A stretch of 39,607 nucleotides of DNA from a virus. Within the stretch, counting starts at the first letter, position 1. Every line of letters starts with the position of its first letter. The DNA is taken from IMG/VR virus record IMGVR_UViG_3300039449_000037, positions 1-39,607 of that record, one strand, 5' to 3'. This document shows positions 18,374 to 25,602 of the stretch, in pieces. The notes under the pieces are model-generated. The model did not search any database, was not told the origin of the DNA, and worked only from the letters and a program-made list of their open reading frames with translations. The position numbers and the translations under genes were made by a program.

Positions 18374-19270
18374 TTAAAAATCTTTGAACAGCTCATCAGC
18401 GGCGGCGCGTGTCATGCCGCCCTTTTGCTGACGAGCGGCTAGGCTTGCGAGTGTTGTTTCTAGCGGCTGTATGGCGTCGATCAATCCAAAGCCTTCGGCC
18501 TCATAGGCGAACCACGAGCGACCGTCGGCCAGTGGTTTGAGTTCTTTTTCTGTGATGCCACGACCAGCAATAATGACGGCTAGGAATTCGGCATAGAGTT
18601 GATCTACTACGCGCTGTACTTCGGCCACTTGTGGCTCTGTGATGGGCACGCCTTCTTGGCCGGTTGATTTGTGTTCGCCGGTGTCTACCTTGATGACTTT
18701 AATACCGGCGTTTTCGTACATTTCTGCGGTATCCCAAAGAGAGGTTCGCACGCCTATGCTCCCAACGCTGTTCATGCGGTGGCTGGCGTAGATGGCACTG
18801 GCTCCCACGGCTACGTGGTAGCCTGCGCTGGCAAGGGTGCCTTCGATTTGCACAACGACGTTTTTACTTTGCGCAGCGGCTGTGATTTCGTCGCCTAGCT
18901 CGTGCATTCCACGCACGTCGCCACCGGGGGTGTCGGACATGATGACGATGTGATCAATGCTTTCATCGAGCCGCGCCGCTTTAATCGCGGCACGCACGTG
19001 TGCTGAGCTGGCGACGTAGCTACTGGCATAGGGGTAGCTTTTGAGCATGATGCCGCGCAACGAGACGATGGCGATGTTGTCGCGCACGGTCACTGGCAGA
19101 CCACTGCGCTCTGCGTCTTGCACTAACCCAGCTGAGTAGGCGCTAATTTCTTGCAGGCCACCTTCTTGATGGCTTTTGGCCGCTCGTTCTTGTGCTAGCA
19201 GGTGATCGAGCTTTGCCAGCGCTGGCAGCGCTAGGGTGTCGAGGGCTAGGAGGCCTGATAGTTCGATCAT
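18374..19270 (-). CDS. Prohead protease, S49 (SppA-like) family
   Basis: Encodes 298 residues. The N-terminal helix region is followed by the ClpP/SppA-like core: IAIVSLRGIML, DHIVIMSDTPGGDVRGM, and GTLASAGYHVAVGASAIYAS with the presumed nucleophile Ser in LASAGY. MNSVGSIGVR then carries the region of the general base in S49 phage proteases. It cleaves the delta domain of the capsid precursor during head maturation. It overlaps the portal gene by ATGA, as in many HK97-type operons. Confidence 0.88.
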   Translation of the reverse strand: MIELSGLLALDTLALPALAKLDHLLAQERAAKSHQEGGLQEISAYSAGLVQDAERSGLPVTVRDNIAIVSLRGIMLKSYPYASSYVASSAHVRAAIKAARLDESIDHIVIMSDTPGGDVRGMHELGDEITAAAQSKNVVVQIEGTLASAGYHVAVGASAIYASHRMNSVGSIGVRTSLWDTAEMYENAGIKVIKVDTGEHKSTGQEGVPITEPQVAEVQRVVDQLYAEFLAVIIAGRGITEKELKPLADGRSWFAYEAEGFGLIDAIQPLETTLASLAARQQKGGMTRAAADELFKDF

Positions 19271-20562
19271 TCTGAGGTTCCTTTGGTTGTGTCTTTGCTT
19301 AAACCTGTGTTGCCGTTGGTTTTGGCGTATTCGAGGCTGGCCATGTTCATGGGTATAAATCGCTGTTCACCGAGGCCGTCTTCGAGTGGGTTCATTTCTT
19401 CAAATGCGCGCACTTCGTCGATGTTGTAGACACCACGATCCAACATAGATTTGTAGAATGCTTCACGGGCTTTTAGGTCACCACGCAGCAACGCTGACAG
19501 GTTGAGCTTGGTGTAGCGATTGGTTTGGGTGCGGAATACTTTGAAGTTGTATTCTTGCTCCATTCGCGTTGCCCACGGCAACAAGCAATCGGTGACATGC
19601 TCAATGTTTTGCGATTCGATGTTGTTGTTGGTGCTGCGTTCAAGCGACATGACCTTGTGAGGCTTGACGTTCATCCAGCGGCAAATGTCAATCACGCCGT
19701 TTTGGCGCGATTCGAGAAACTGAGCTTCACCTGGGGATACGCTGATTGCTTTGAATTTTTGCCCGGGCTCGAGTATTTCAACACCGCCATTCTTGCCGCC
19801 GGCGTTGCTGTTGCGTTTTTGCCAGCCGCGCTTTAGATTTTTTGCCGCATCAGAACTCCAACCGTCAGGCGCGGACCACTCGTTTTCTGTTTCAATCACC
19901 CCGCTTGGCATGGCGCCATTGCCGAAAAATCCCGCGCCAAATTGTTCCATCGCAAGGCCAAGGCTTATGCTTTTCTTGGCGTATTGCAACACGCTTAGAC
20001 CACTAACGCCGTCGTAGGTTGGGCCGCCACGCAGGTGGATGACATCAGAGGCTTTGAGTACAGTGTTTGGCCCGTTGGTTTCGCTTATGTCGTAGATCAA
20101 ACGACCACGGCGGTCGCGGTCGGGGTTAACGCGATCCCAGTCGAGGTGCCATTGTGCAGCCGCTTCACCGGTGTTCAGGCGTTCTATTTCTGCTATGCCG
20201 TTGCCTTGCGTGATGGCCGAGACCATCAGCGCAACACGAAATTCAAACGAGTTGGTTTCGTCGTTGGCGGCGCGGTATAGCATGGCGTCGGTCGGGTGAC
20301 CTTCAGCAATGTTGCGACGACCGTTTTTGGCTTCGTACGCGCGCCACGGCAGCATGGCGATGTTTTCTGAGATCAACCTCACACAGGCGTAGTAAGCGCC
20401 GTAGGTCATTGCGCTGTCGCGATCTACAGGGATGCCTGCGACCGGACGACGAAATGACAAGCCAGAGAAGTAGCCGCCCAGACCGGTGCCGTCGGTGACG
20501 TTTTGCTCACCCGTTTGACGAGCATCAAAGTTGAGACCCGCGCCTAAGCCGTCAAAAATCAT
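19267..20562 (-). CDS. Portal protein, HK97 type
   Basis: Encodes 431 residues. The core contains AMTYGAYYACVRLISENIAM, LPWRAYEAKNGRR, MLYRAANDETNSFEFRVALM and GNGIAEIERLNTGEAAAQW. These are classic HK97 portal segments from the wing and stem. The later FRTQTNRYTKLNLSALLRGD and GVYNIDEVRAFEEMNPLEDG is the canonical C-terminal portal motif. It forms the dodecameric DNA channel at one capsid vertex. It overlaps both neighbours by 4 bp. Confidence 0.93.
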   Translation of the reverse strand: MIFDGLGAGLNFDARQTGEQNVTDGTGLGGYFSGLSFRRPVAGIPVDRDSAMTYGAYYACVRLISENIAMLPWRAYEAKNGRRNIAEGHPTDAMLYRAANDETNSFEFRVALMVSAITQGNGIAEIERLNTGEAAAQWHLDWDRVNPDRDRRGRLIYDISETNGPNTVLKASDVIHLRGGPTYDGVSGLSVLQYAKKSISLGLAMEQFGAGFFGNGAMPSGVIETENEWSAPDGWSSDAAKNLKRGWQKRNSNAGGKNGGVEILEPGQKFKAISVSPGEAQFLESRQNGVIDICRWMNVKPHKVMSLERSTNNNIESQNIEHVTDCLLPWATRMEQEYNFKVFRTQTNRYTKLNLSALLRGDLKAREAFYKSMLDRGVYNIDEVRAFEEMNPLEDGLGEQRFIPMNMASLEYAKTNGNTGLSKDTTKGTSE

Positions 20563-20753
20563 TCAGCACCGCCTTGTGTTGTCCCACGAGCCATGAGCAA
20601 TCCCAGCAGCAACGTGAGCACGCCCACGGATAGCATTGCGCAACCACTGCCCAGCTCTTGATAGACGCCACCACCGATCAGACCTAGGGCGATCAGTAAA
20701 ATGATGTCGAGCTTTGACAGCGGCAAGCGGATGTTGCTGAGGTTTAGTTTCAT
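20559..20753 (-). CDS. Small membrane protein between terminase and portal genes
   Basis: Encodes 64 residues with two hydrophobic segments (about 16-30, IILLIALGLIGGGVY, and about 38-54, MLSVGVLTLLLGLLMA) joined by a short Gly-rich turn. It sits in ATGA overlap with both the large terminase and the portal, so it is certainly translated in the packaging operon. Tiny two-helix proteins at this place occur in other HK97-type phages, but I know no function. It shows no charged C-terminal tail typical of holins. Confidence 0.7.
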   Translation of the reverse strand: MKLNLSNIRLPLSKLDIILLIALGLIGGGVYQELGSGCAMLSVGVLTLLLGLLMARGTTQGGAE

Positions 20754-22468
20754 AGTTCACCGTCTGCGTAGATTGATCGAGCCCGCTTTTTCTCGGGCAT
20801 GAGTATTTGCACACCTAGGGCCATGATGGTCGCGGCTGCCGGGTCGATCTTTTCTTTGATTTTGGATTTATCGGGCTTTATGTCACCCGCCGGGTTGATG
20901 TCGGCCACGAGGTTGCCCATCGCCCAATAAAGTACTGGGTTGCTGTACTCAAACATGGTGTTGAGCACTCGAATCATTAGCTCTTTCATTGGCGCTGACA
21001 TCGAGCCGAAGCCTTGCCCGAATTCAATCATGGGCACGCCTTCGCCTAACATGTCGTTGACTAGCTGGTTTGAGTTCCAGCGGTCAAACGCGATGCCTTG
21101 CACGTTGAAGTATTCGCACGCGGTGCGCATGTCTTTTTTAATGTATTCGTAGTCTACGGTTTGCCCAGGCACTACTTGCAGGTGCCCAGTAACCACGAAT
21201 TTCTCAAGCGATTTATCACCCTTGGCCAATCGTCGATCTAGCGCCCCTTGCGGCAAGTAGGCGCGAACAAATGTGCGGGTTTTGCCGTTGACCACGGTGG
21301 TAAATGACAGCGCTGTCATGTCTTCGACGCTGGATAGATCGAGACCACCCCACGCCGCTTTGCCTTTGAATTCATCACAGCCTGACCACGGCGCTTGGTC
21401 GTCGTAGTCTGTTTCGCAGAGCGCTAGGCGCTCCATGTTCATCCACTTGGCCTCACCGCGTAACGCGATATTGAGGCGCTTGGTCATGAACTCTATGCGC
21501 TCAGTGGGTATCTCCTTGGCCATGCGGCATTGTTCGCGCATGTCATCTGGATTTACCGACACACCCAAATTAGGGTTTGCCTTTTTCCATTCTTCCTCGT
21601 CGTCCCATTTTTCTGGATCATCGACGGTGTAGATGATGGCAAAGTAGCTGTCATCATCAATGCTGCCTTCGAGCACTTTTGTCGCGTAGGCGAGCTGGTC
21701 AGCGTCAATACCATCGGGGATAAAACCTGCGGTGGTGATGGTCCATATCAGCGGTTGCTTTCGGGCACCCCGCGCCGATTTGATCACATCCCAAACGGCT
21801 GACGTTGGGTGTGCGTGCAATTCGTCGATCAGGCCATAGTGAACGTTGAGGCCGTCCATCGATTTTGAATCTTTAGACAGCGCCTGCAATCGTCCACGAC
21901 TTTTAAGCGCTACGACTCGATCAGCATAAGACTTAATCAAAGACGAAAGCTTGGGGCTTTGCTCCAGCATGGCCAGCGCAGCGTCGTAAAGTTCTTTGGC
22001 TTGGTCGCGTTTGGTCGCGGCTGAGTACACACGCGGACCACCTTCGCGATCACCTAGCAAACCATAGTTGCCTATGTACGCGAGCTTGGTCGTTTTGCCG
22101 TTTTTGCGCGGCACCCGCTCGTAAGCGATACGAAAACGACGAGTACCGTCGGCACGCATCCAACCGTAGATATTGGCAATCGTGAAGCACTGCCAGCCTT
22201 GCAGCTCTAACGGCAGGCCCGCAAATTCGCCCTCATACTGACGACAGTAGCCGGAGAATCGAAATACCCGCGCAGCTTCGTTTTCATCGAAGTACAGGCC
22301 GCGCTCGCCACCCGTTTCAAGATCACGAAACCAGCGGTCAATGGCTAATTTAGTGAGCCGACAAACGGGGATTTTTCCATCACGAACGTCGTCAGCGTAC
22401 TGATACGCCATGTCGATGTACTTGCGGCCAAGATCGACCGCAGGCACCGACTTAACAACGGCACTCAC
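20750..22468 (-). CDS. Terminase large subunit
   Basis: Encodes 572 residues with a GTG start in GTGA overlap with the small subunit. The ATPase half carries an HK97-type Walker A at about residues 120-126 (PRKNGKT) and a Walker B at about 213-216 (LIDE in YGLIDELHAH). A C-terminal RNase H-like nuclease begins near the GGLDLSSVEDMTAL segment, with its first acidic residue in GLDLS. It cuts concatemers and drives DNA into the prohead through the portal. Length and motifs are those of the Terminase_1 family. Confidence 0.93.
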   Translation of the reverse strand: MSAVVKSVPAVDLGRKYIDMAYQYADDVRDGKIPVCRLTKLAIDRWFRDLETGGERGLYFDENEAARVFRFSGYCRQYEGEFAGLPLELQGWQCFTIANIYGWMRADGTRRFRIAYERVPRKNGKTTKLAYIGNYGLLGDREGGPRVYSAATKRDQAKELYDAALAMLEQSPKLSSLIKSYADRVVALKSRGRLQALSKDSKSMDGLNVHYGLIDELHAHPTSAVWDVIKSARGARKQPLIWTITTAGFIPDGIDADQLAYATKVLEGSIDDDSYFAIIYTVDDPEKWDDEEEWKKANPNLGVSVNPDDMREQCRMAKEIPTERIEFMTKRLNIALRGEAKWMNMERLALCETDYDDQAPWSGCDEFKGKAAWGGLDLSSVEDMTALSFTTVVNGKTRTFVRAYLPQGALDRRLAKGDKSLEKFVVTGHLQVVPGQTVDYEYIKKDMRTACEYFNVQGIAFDRWNSNQLVNDMLGEGVPMIEFGQGFGSMSAPMKELMIRVLNTMFEYSNPVLYWAMGNLVADINPAGDIKPDKSKIKEKIDPAAATIMALGVQILMPEKKRARSIYADGEL

Positions 22469-22938
22469 AAATCAAGCGAACCCTGATTAGGGTTTTCCAG
22501 TTTGATTGCTTGGCGAGCGCGCGGAGTCATACCCAATTGCTGCTCAAGTTTTGCTAGCTGCTCAGCGGCTTGCTTACGCAATACAGCTTCAACAGACATT
22601 TGACGCGCGCCCGTGGCAAATTGCTGGATCGACGCTTCACCACGATTCTTTTGGCACTTCGTGTTCCAGTGCTGCCACTCGCAATACGTCACAACGTAAC
22701 GATGAAACACAGAGGTATCAATCTCAGACAGAATGCCCAGCTCAACAAGCTTGGCACCCATCGAGTCCCACAACGCAGACTCAGGTGCCTTCAAACCCTT
22801 AGGCTTATCAGGCAAACCAGCTGTCACGCCTTGGTATAAATCATCACCCGCAGCCGTAGCCGTATCAGAGCCCGCGCTGGTTTGTGGTTTTTTGGACTCC
22901 AGCGGAACGACATTAGCGCGAATATTGCTCTCGCTCAT
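22465..22938 (-). CDS. Terminase small subunit, P27 family
   Basis: Encodes 157 residues. After a low-complexity N-terminal 45 residues, the segment PKGLKAPESALWDSMGAKLV, LGILSEIDTSVFHRYVVTYC and EWQHWNTKCQ is the P27-type small terminase signature. It recognises the packaging site and recruits the large subunit. The AGGTGAC ribosome-binding site lies in the gap that probably includes cos. It overlaps the large subunit gene as GTGA. Confidence 0.88.
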   Translation of the reverse strand: MSESNIRANVVPLESKKPQTSAGSDTATAAGDDLYQGVTAGLPDKPKGLKAPESALWDSMGAKLVELGILSEIDTSVFHRYVVTYCEWQHWNTKCQKNRGEASIQQFATGARQMSVEAVLRKQAAEQLAKLEQQLGMTPRARQAIKLENPNQGSLDL

Positions 22939-23130
22939 AAGTCACCTCACTGATAAAAAAAATGCTCAATCACATACATGACTGAGCATCTATCAGAAGA
23001 GAGTCAGTTAACCCCCCCCCCTAAAAATTAGAAATCTCACACGAACGATTACCTCTTCGTTCGCGGGAAAAAACGGGCTGAAGGAATTAGATACCCCCTA
23101 CCCTTAGATATTCTCACCGGTTTACTTTGA
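22939..23130. other. Candidate cos / terminase-binding region
   Basis: This 192-bp non-coding gap separates the HNH gene from the small terminase gene, the usual place of cos in HNH-bearing phages. It contains an uninterrupted run of ten C (23012-23021) and an inverted repeat CGAACGA/TCGTTCG (23042-23048 and 23057-23063, 8-base loop). A terminator-like hairpin lies at 22955-22989. The C run stands out from the surrounding composition and could be the cohesive-end sequence. This is inferred from position and structure only. Confidence 0.45.
22955..22989 (-). terminator. Hairpin with T8 tail before the small terminase gene
   Basis: On the minus strand an 11-bp stem with one G-T pair (+ strand arms 22962-22972 and 22979-22989) encloses a 6-base loop. 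It is followed by eight T (22955-22962 read in reverse). This is a good intrinsic terminator separating the lysis/HNH genes from the head genes. If real, late transcription must read through it by antitermination, or a separate head promoter exists. Confidence 0.6.
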
Positions 23131-23499
23131 CTAGCTCCGAACCTTCGCACCAATACGGTTGTGGCAGTCATGACACAATGCCCGCAGGTTGCTCCACTCC
23201 CAGAACAACTCAGGGTGCGTCTTTGTGGGCTTGATGTGATCGACTATCTGCGACGGTCTTACCAAGTCATTCGAATCACATTCAACACAACAAGGGTGAC
23301 GCCGCTTAAATACAATACTCAGCTTCTTCCAACGCTGAGTACCATACAACGCATCAGACTCAGACCGACGCCGGTTATAATCCTTCTGACCCTCAAGCCG
23401 ACCAGCATTAGCCACTGGCTTGTGTGCATCACAATAACCAGCCAATACCAACTCACCACAACCCGAATGCCTGCAGAATGTCGGAGCCTTACGACCCAC
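23131..23499 (-). CDS. HNH endonuclease (packaging-associated)
   Basis: Encodes 122 residues with a GTG start overlapping the preceding gene. Residues 1-40 hold an extra Cys/His cluster (FCRHSGCGELV, GYCDAH). Residues about 50-120 hold the HNH core: LYGTQRWKKL, CVEC, VDHIKP with the catalytic His, NLRALCHDCHN with the Asn and second zinc pair, ending in a His/Asn-type terminus. In HK97-like phages such HNH proteins act with the large terminase in cos cleavage. Adjacency to the terminase genes supports this rather than a homing nuclease. Confidence 0.88.
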   Translation of the reverse strand: MGRKAPTFCRHSGCGELVLAGYCDAHKPVANAGRLEGQKDYNRRRSESDALYGTQRWKKLSIVFKRRHPCCVECDSNDLVRPSQIVDHIKPTKTHPELFWEWSNLRALCHDCHNRIGAKVRS

Positions 23500-23785
23500 C
23501 TTTCATCACCCAGATAACCAACGCAATCAAGACGGCAACGGCAGCACCACTGACCGAGGACTGAAACGCCGAGGAATGCCCTGTCTTAATCTCGACCTTG
23601 CCGTCGCTAATCTCAAGCACTCGCACGCGATCCTCGCACTTCTCAATACGATCAAACGCACGCTTGATTGAATCATCATGTGTCGCCTGACGTTCTTCCA
23701 GACGAACTAAGCGGTCGAGCTTCTGATTGATTGCCCGCAACTCTCTCAAGTAATCTGACAACCCCGGATTTTCATCACCGCTCAC
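23489..23785 (-). CDS. Coiled-coil protein with C-terminal membrane anchor (lysis module)
   Basis: Encodes 98 residues, GTG start in GTGA overlap with the holin gene. Residues about 8-55 form a charged coiled coil (LRELRAINQKLDRLVRLEER, DSIKRAFDRIEKCEDRVR). Residues about 75-94 are a single membrane helix (AAVAVLIALVIWVM). This is the layout of XhlA/hemolysin-type or DUF1515-like lysis accessory proteins. No lipobox or Rz-like signal is present, so a spanin role is not supported. Probably a holin partner or regulator. Confidence 0.6.
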   Translation of the reverse strand: MSGDENPGLSDYLRELRAINQKLDRLVRLEERQATHDDSIKRAFDRIEKCEDRVRVLEISDGKVEIKTGHSSAFQSSVSGAAVAVLIALVIWVMKGGS

Positions 23786-24207
23786 TTGAACCTCTCAGTC
23801 GAATTACCTTTGGCTTTATCAAATGAGCGCATGCTACCAATGCCCAACATGCCAGACACAATCACCCACAGTGCATCAGTAGGCAGTACCGGCGGTGGTG
23901 TCACACCGTCAGGCACAACGCCCGACGCCTGCAACCACGCCCAACCCCACATCAACAGCGGGTACACAATGAACTGATAGGCCAACGCGAAAGCGCCGAC
24001 CCAGCCGATAGCAGGACGCCAACCGGCAACAAACACAGACTTATGCTGTGCTTCTGTTTTGTTTATATCGAGCTGACCCATAACCAAGCCAGCATCAATC
24101 TGCTTATCCTTAAGCGCTATCTTCAGGCGCTCTTCATCAGACGTGGTGAGATCATCAGCAATCGCGCCAATACTCTTAAGCAGAGAGCCAATACCTAATA
24201 GGTTCAT
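23782..24207 (-). CDS. Holin, 3-TM family
   Basis: Encodes 141 residues. The N-terminal amphipathic region is followed by WRPAIGWVGAFALAYQFIVY, then PLLMWGWAWLQASG, and a third hydrophobic segment TDALWVIVSGMLGIGSMRSF. The W-R-P-x-x-G motif and the ending G-M-x-S-F/FDK are the marks of the three-helix phage holin family (Holin_3TMs). It forms membrane holes that release the endolysin. It overlaps the endolysin gene by 4 bp. Confidence 0.85.
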   Translation of the reverse strand: MNLLGIGSLLKSIGAIADDLTTSDEERLKIALKDKQIDAGLVMGQLDINKTEAQHKSVFVAGWRPAIGWVGAFALAYQFIVYPLLMWGWAWLQASGVVPDGVTPPPVLPTDALWVIVSGMLGIGSMRSFDKAKGNSTERFK

Positions 24208-24719
24208 TGCGCCCCCTTCAACGTACGATTAATCCAACCCAACAGGAACTTACCCTGTGATCGGTCACGGTTAACGATGGCCGCATAGCGCGCCACCTTA
24301 GCCAACGAATAACGAGCAACAAACAAATCAACATCAAACGAATTAATCGCGCTCAATGTTTGCGGCCCAATCCAACCATCGGCATTAACACCCACCGACA
24401 GCTGAGCCAGCTTAATAGCCGTGGCGTTACCCGCATTCACAGCAAAATCAAACAGAGACCCAGCTACCACATCAGAATCAATCTCTTGGCCGTTAATGCG
24501 ATCCCAAAAGTTAGCCTGATAAAAGCGCTTAACCATCGCATGCAATCTCGCATCATCAGGGCCAACACTATCGATAATGGCCCAACCATCCCAACTGCTG
24601 TGAAACTTGCGAGCAATCCCCGCAAACGTCATACCACCGCGATCATTAGCAACGGCATGCAGAACATAGCCACCTTCGTTCCGAATCATTGCATCGAATG
24701 CCGGTTCAAAGTACGCCAT
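24204..24719 (-). CDS. Endolysin, glycoside hydrolase family 108 muramidase
   Basis: Encodes 171 residues. The N-terminal half starts AFDAMIRNEGGYVLH, where the Glu of the EGGY motif (residue 15) is the GH108 catalytic acid. It continues with GGMTFAGIARKFH, YQANFWDRINGQEI and LFDFAVNAGNATAIKLAQ. The C-terminal part (about 95-171, GVNADGWIGPQTLSAIN) is the PG_binding_3 peptidoglycan-binding domain. It lacks a signal peptide, consistent with holin-dependent export. It is the first gene of the late operon after the tandem terminators. Confidence 0.92.
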   Translation of the reverse strand: MAYFEPAFDAMIRNEGGYVLHAVANDRGGMTFAGIARKFHSSWDGWAIIDSVGPDDARLHAMVKRFYQANFWDRINGQEIDSDVVAGSLFDFAVNAGNATAIKLAQLSVGVNADGWIGPQTLSAINSFDVDLFVARYSLAKVARYAAIVNRDRSQGKFLLGWINRTLKGAQ

Positions 24720-24732
24720 ACAGCCTCACAAT

Positions 24733-24757
24733 AAAAAATCCCCAGCGAACGCCGGGG
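24733..24757 (-). terminator. Intrinsic terminator just before the endolysin gene
   Basis: On the minus strand the 8-bp stem CCCCGGCG/CGCTGGGG (one G-T pair; + strand 24740-24747 and 24750-24757) has a 2-base TT turn and a following run of six T. It lies 14 bases upstream of the endolysin start, so late transcripts begun upstream must pass it. This is a tR'-like arrangement. Confidence 0.7.
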
Positions 24758-24808
24758 CAAGATGTAAACAACAGCGGAAAGAGCCCAGAAACGTACAACC
24801 AGAAACGC

Positions 24809-24840
24809 AAAAGGCCCAATCGTTTCCGACTGAGCCTTTT
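24809..24840. terminator. Second tandem terminator upstream of the late operon
   Basis: The 14-bp arms at 24809-24822 and 24827-24840 form a hairpin (two G-T pairs on the minus strand, GAAA tetraloop). It is flanked by AAAA and TTTT, so it reads as a terminator in either direction. Together with the one at 24733-24757 it forms a double block between the late regulator gene and the lysis genes. Confidence 0.7.
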
Positions 24841-24870
24841 CTCTGAGCGCGTTATCTGACGCTAGGTAGC

Positions 24871-24898
24871 ATTTTCCAGAATCCGGACACGGTTGCAA
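24871..24898 (-). promoter_or_regulatory. Candidate late promoter
   Basis: On the minus strand a -35 box TTGCAA (24893-24898) and a -10 box GAAAAT (24871-24876) are 16 bp apart, with TG one base before the -10. It lies just downstream of the late regulator gene and upstream of the two terminators. An inverted repeat CACGGTT/AACCGTG (24888-24894 and 24909-24915) overlaps the -35 side and could be a regulator site. Box matches are moderate. Confidence 0.4.
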
Positions 24899-24930
24899 GC
24901 ACTTTTTGAACCGTGGACAAGATTAAATAA

Positions 24931-25296
24931 TTAATCTAAGCCCTGACCAGAAGAAATAAACATAAAAATCATATACATACCGCTTTCCACCCACCGACGA
25001 TAAGTTCTATCAGAAATCCCTAACGCCTTACTACTTTGAACATCAGTACTGTCTGGCCGCTCGTACCGCTCCTTAATCGCCATACGCTCATTGCTTGGTA
25101 GTGACCTCAGCGCCATGTTCGCCTGACGTGCCTCTGAGTCTTCCAGAACCACCGCTGTTGAATCGTAATGAGTAGCCTCACCCAATCGCCCCAGCACACA
25201 CGGGATACCCACCGGCCCAGCATAGACAGCGGCCCAGTGAGCCATGCACCGATCCACGTACGCTTTCTGATCTTTCGTCAACATTCCAACAGCCAT
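24931..25296 (-). CDS. Late-gene regulator, sigma/antitermination type (putative)
   Basis: Encodes 121 residues. The middle and C-terminal parts (MALRSLPSNERMAIKERYER, then SSKALGISDRTYRRWVESG) have the layout of a sigma region 4-like helix-turn-helix, as in phage ArpU/RinA-type and Q-type late activators. The N-terminal KAYVDRCMAHWAAVYAG is also typical of these small proteins. It sits last in the replication operon, immediately before the candidate late promoter and tandem terminators, the place of Q in lambdoid phages. Whether it activates initiation or antiterminates cannot be told from sequence. Confidence 0.6.
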   Translation of the reverse strand: MAVGMLTKDQKAYVDRCMAHWAAVYAGPVGIPCVLGRLGEATHYDSTAVVLEDSEARQANMALRSLPSNERMAIKERYERPDSTDVQSSKALGISDRTYRRWVESGMYMIFMFISSGQGLD

Positions 25297-25327
25297 AAAA
25301 ACTCCAAATAAACAAAAATCAAAAAAG

Positions 25328-25601
25328 CCTAGGGACGCCTAGGGTTTAATTTTTAACCCTAGGCGTCTACAACCCGCATAAACTCTACAAATGCCTAGGG
25401 GCCTAGGGTGCCTAGGGGGTTTTCTCTCGCGCGAGAGAAAAAAATAAACTCAAATAAAAACCGTTAAATAAATGCGCGCACGTGCGCGGGCGCGTAGAAC
25501 CCTAGGCCCCTAGGCATTTTTACTGGAACCCAGAAACCACGTGGCCTACAGACGCCTAGGGGTACACCGCTAAACCCTAGGCACACCCTAGGCACCCTAG
25601 G
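25328..25601. repeat. Array of twelve GCCTAGGG octamers (candidate origin or partition/regulatory locus)
   Basis: Within the 306-bp gene-free gap at 25297-25602, CCTAGG occurs twelve times, always in the octamer GCCTAGGG or its complement CCCTAGGC. CCTAGG starts are 25328, 25338, 25358, 25394, 25402, 25411, 25501, 25509, 25555, 25576, 25587 and 25596. Octamer orientation is ++-+++ in the left group and --+--- in the right group, so the two halves oppose each other around an AT-rich centre (25442-25473). The centre is flanked by two palindromes: 25420-25441 (22 bp, TTTTCTCTCGC and its complement) and 25475-25488 (14 bp). The gap adjoins the helicase gene, as origins often do. Confidence 0.85.
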
Positions 25602-25602
25602 C

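Noticed and set aside
24686-24898. 70-residue minus-strand ORF
   Set aside because: Covers two terminator hairpins and the candidate late promoter; translation is unlikely.
25328-25601. CRISPR array
   Set aside because: The repeat unit is an 8-mer at irregular spacing and in both orientations; there are no constant-length spacers and no cas genes.
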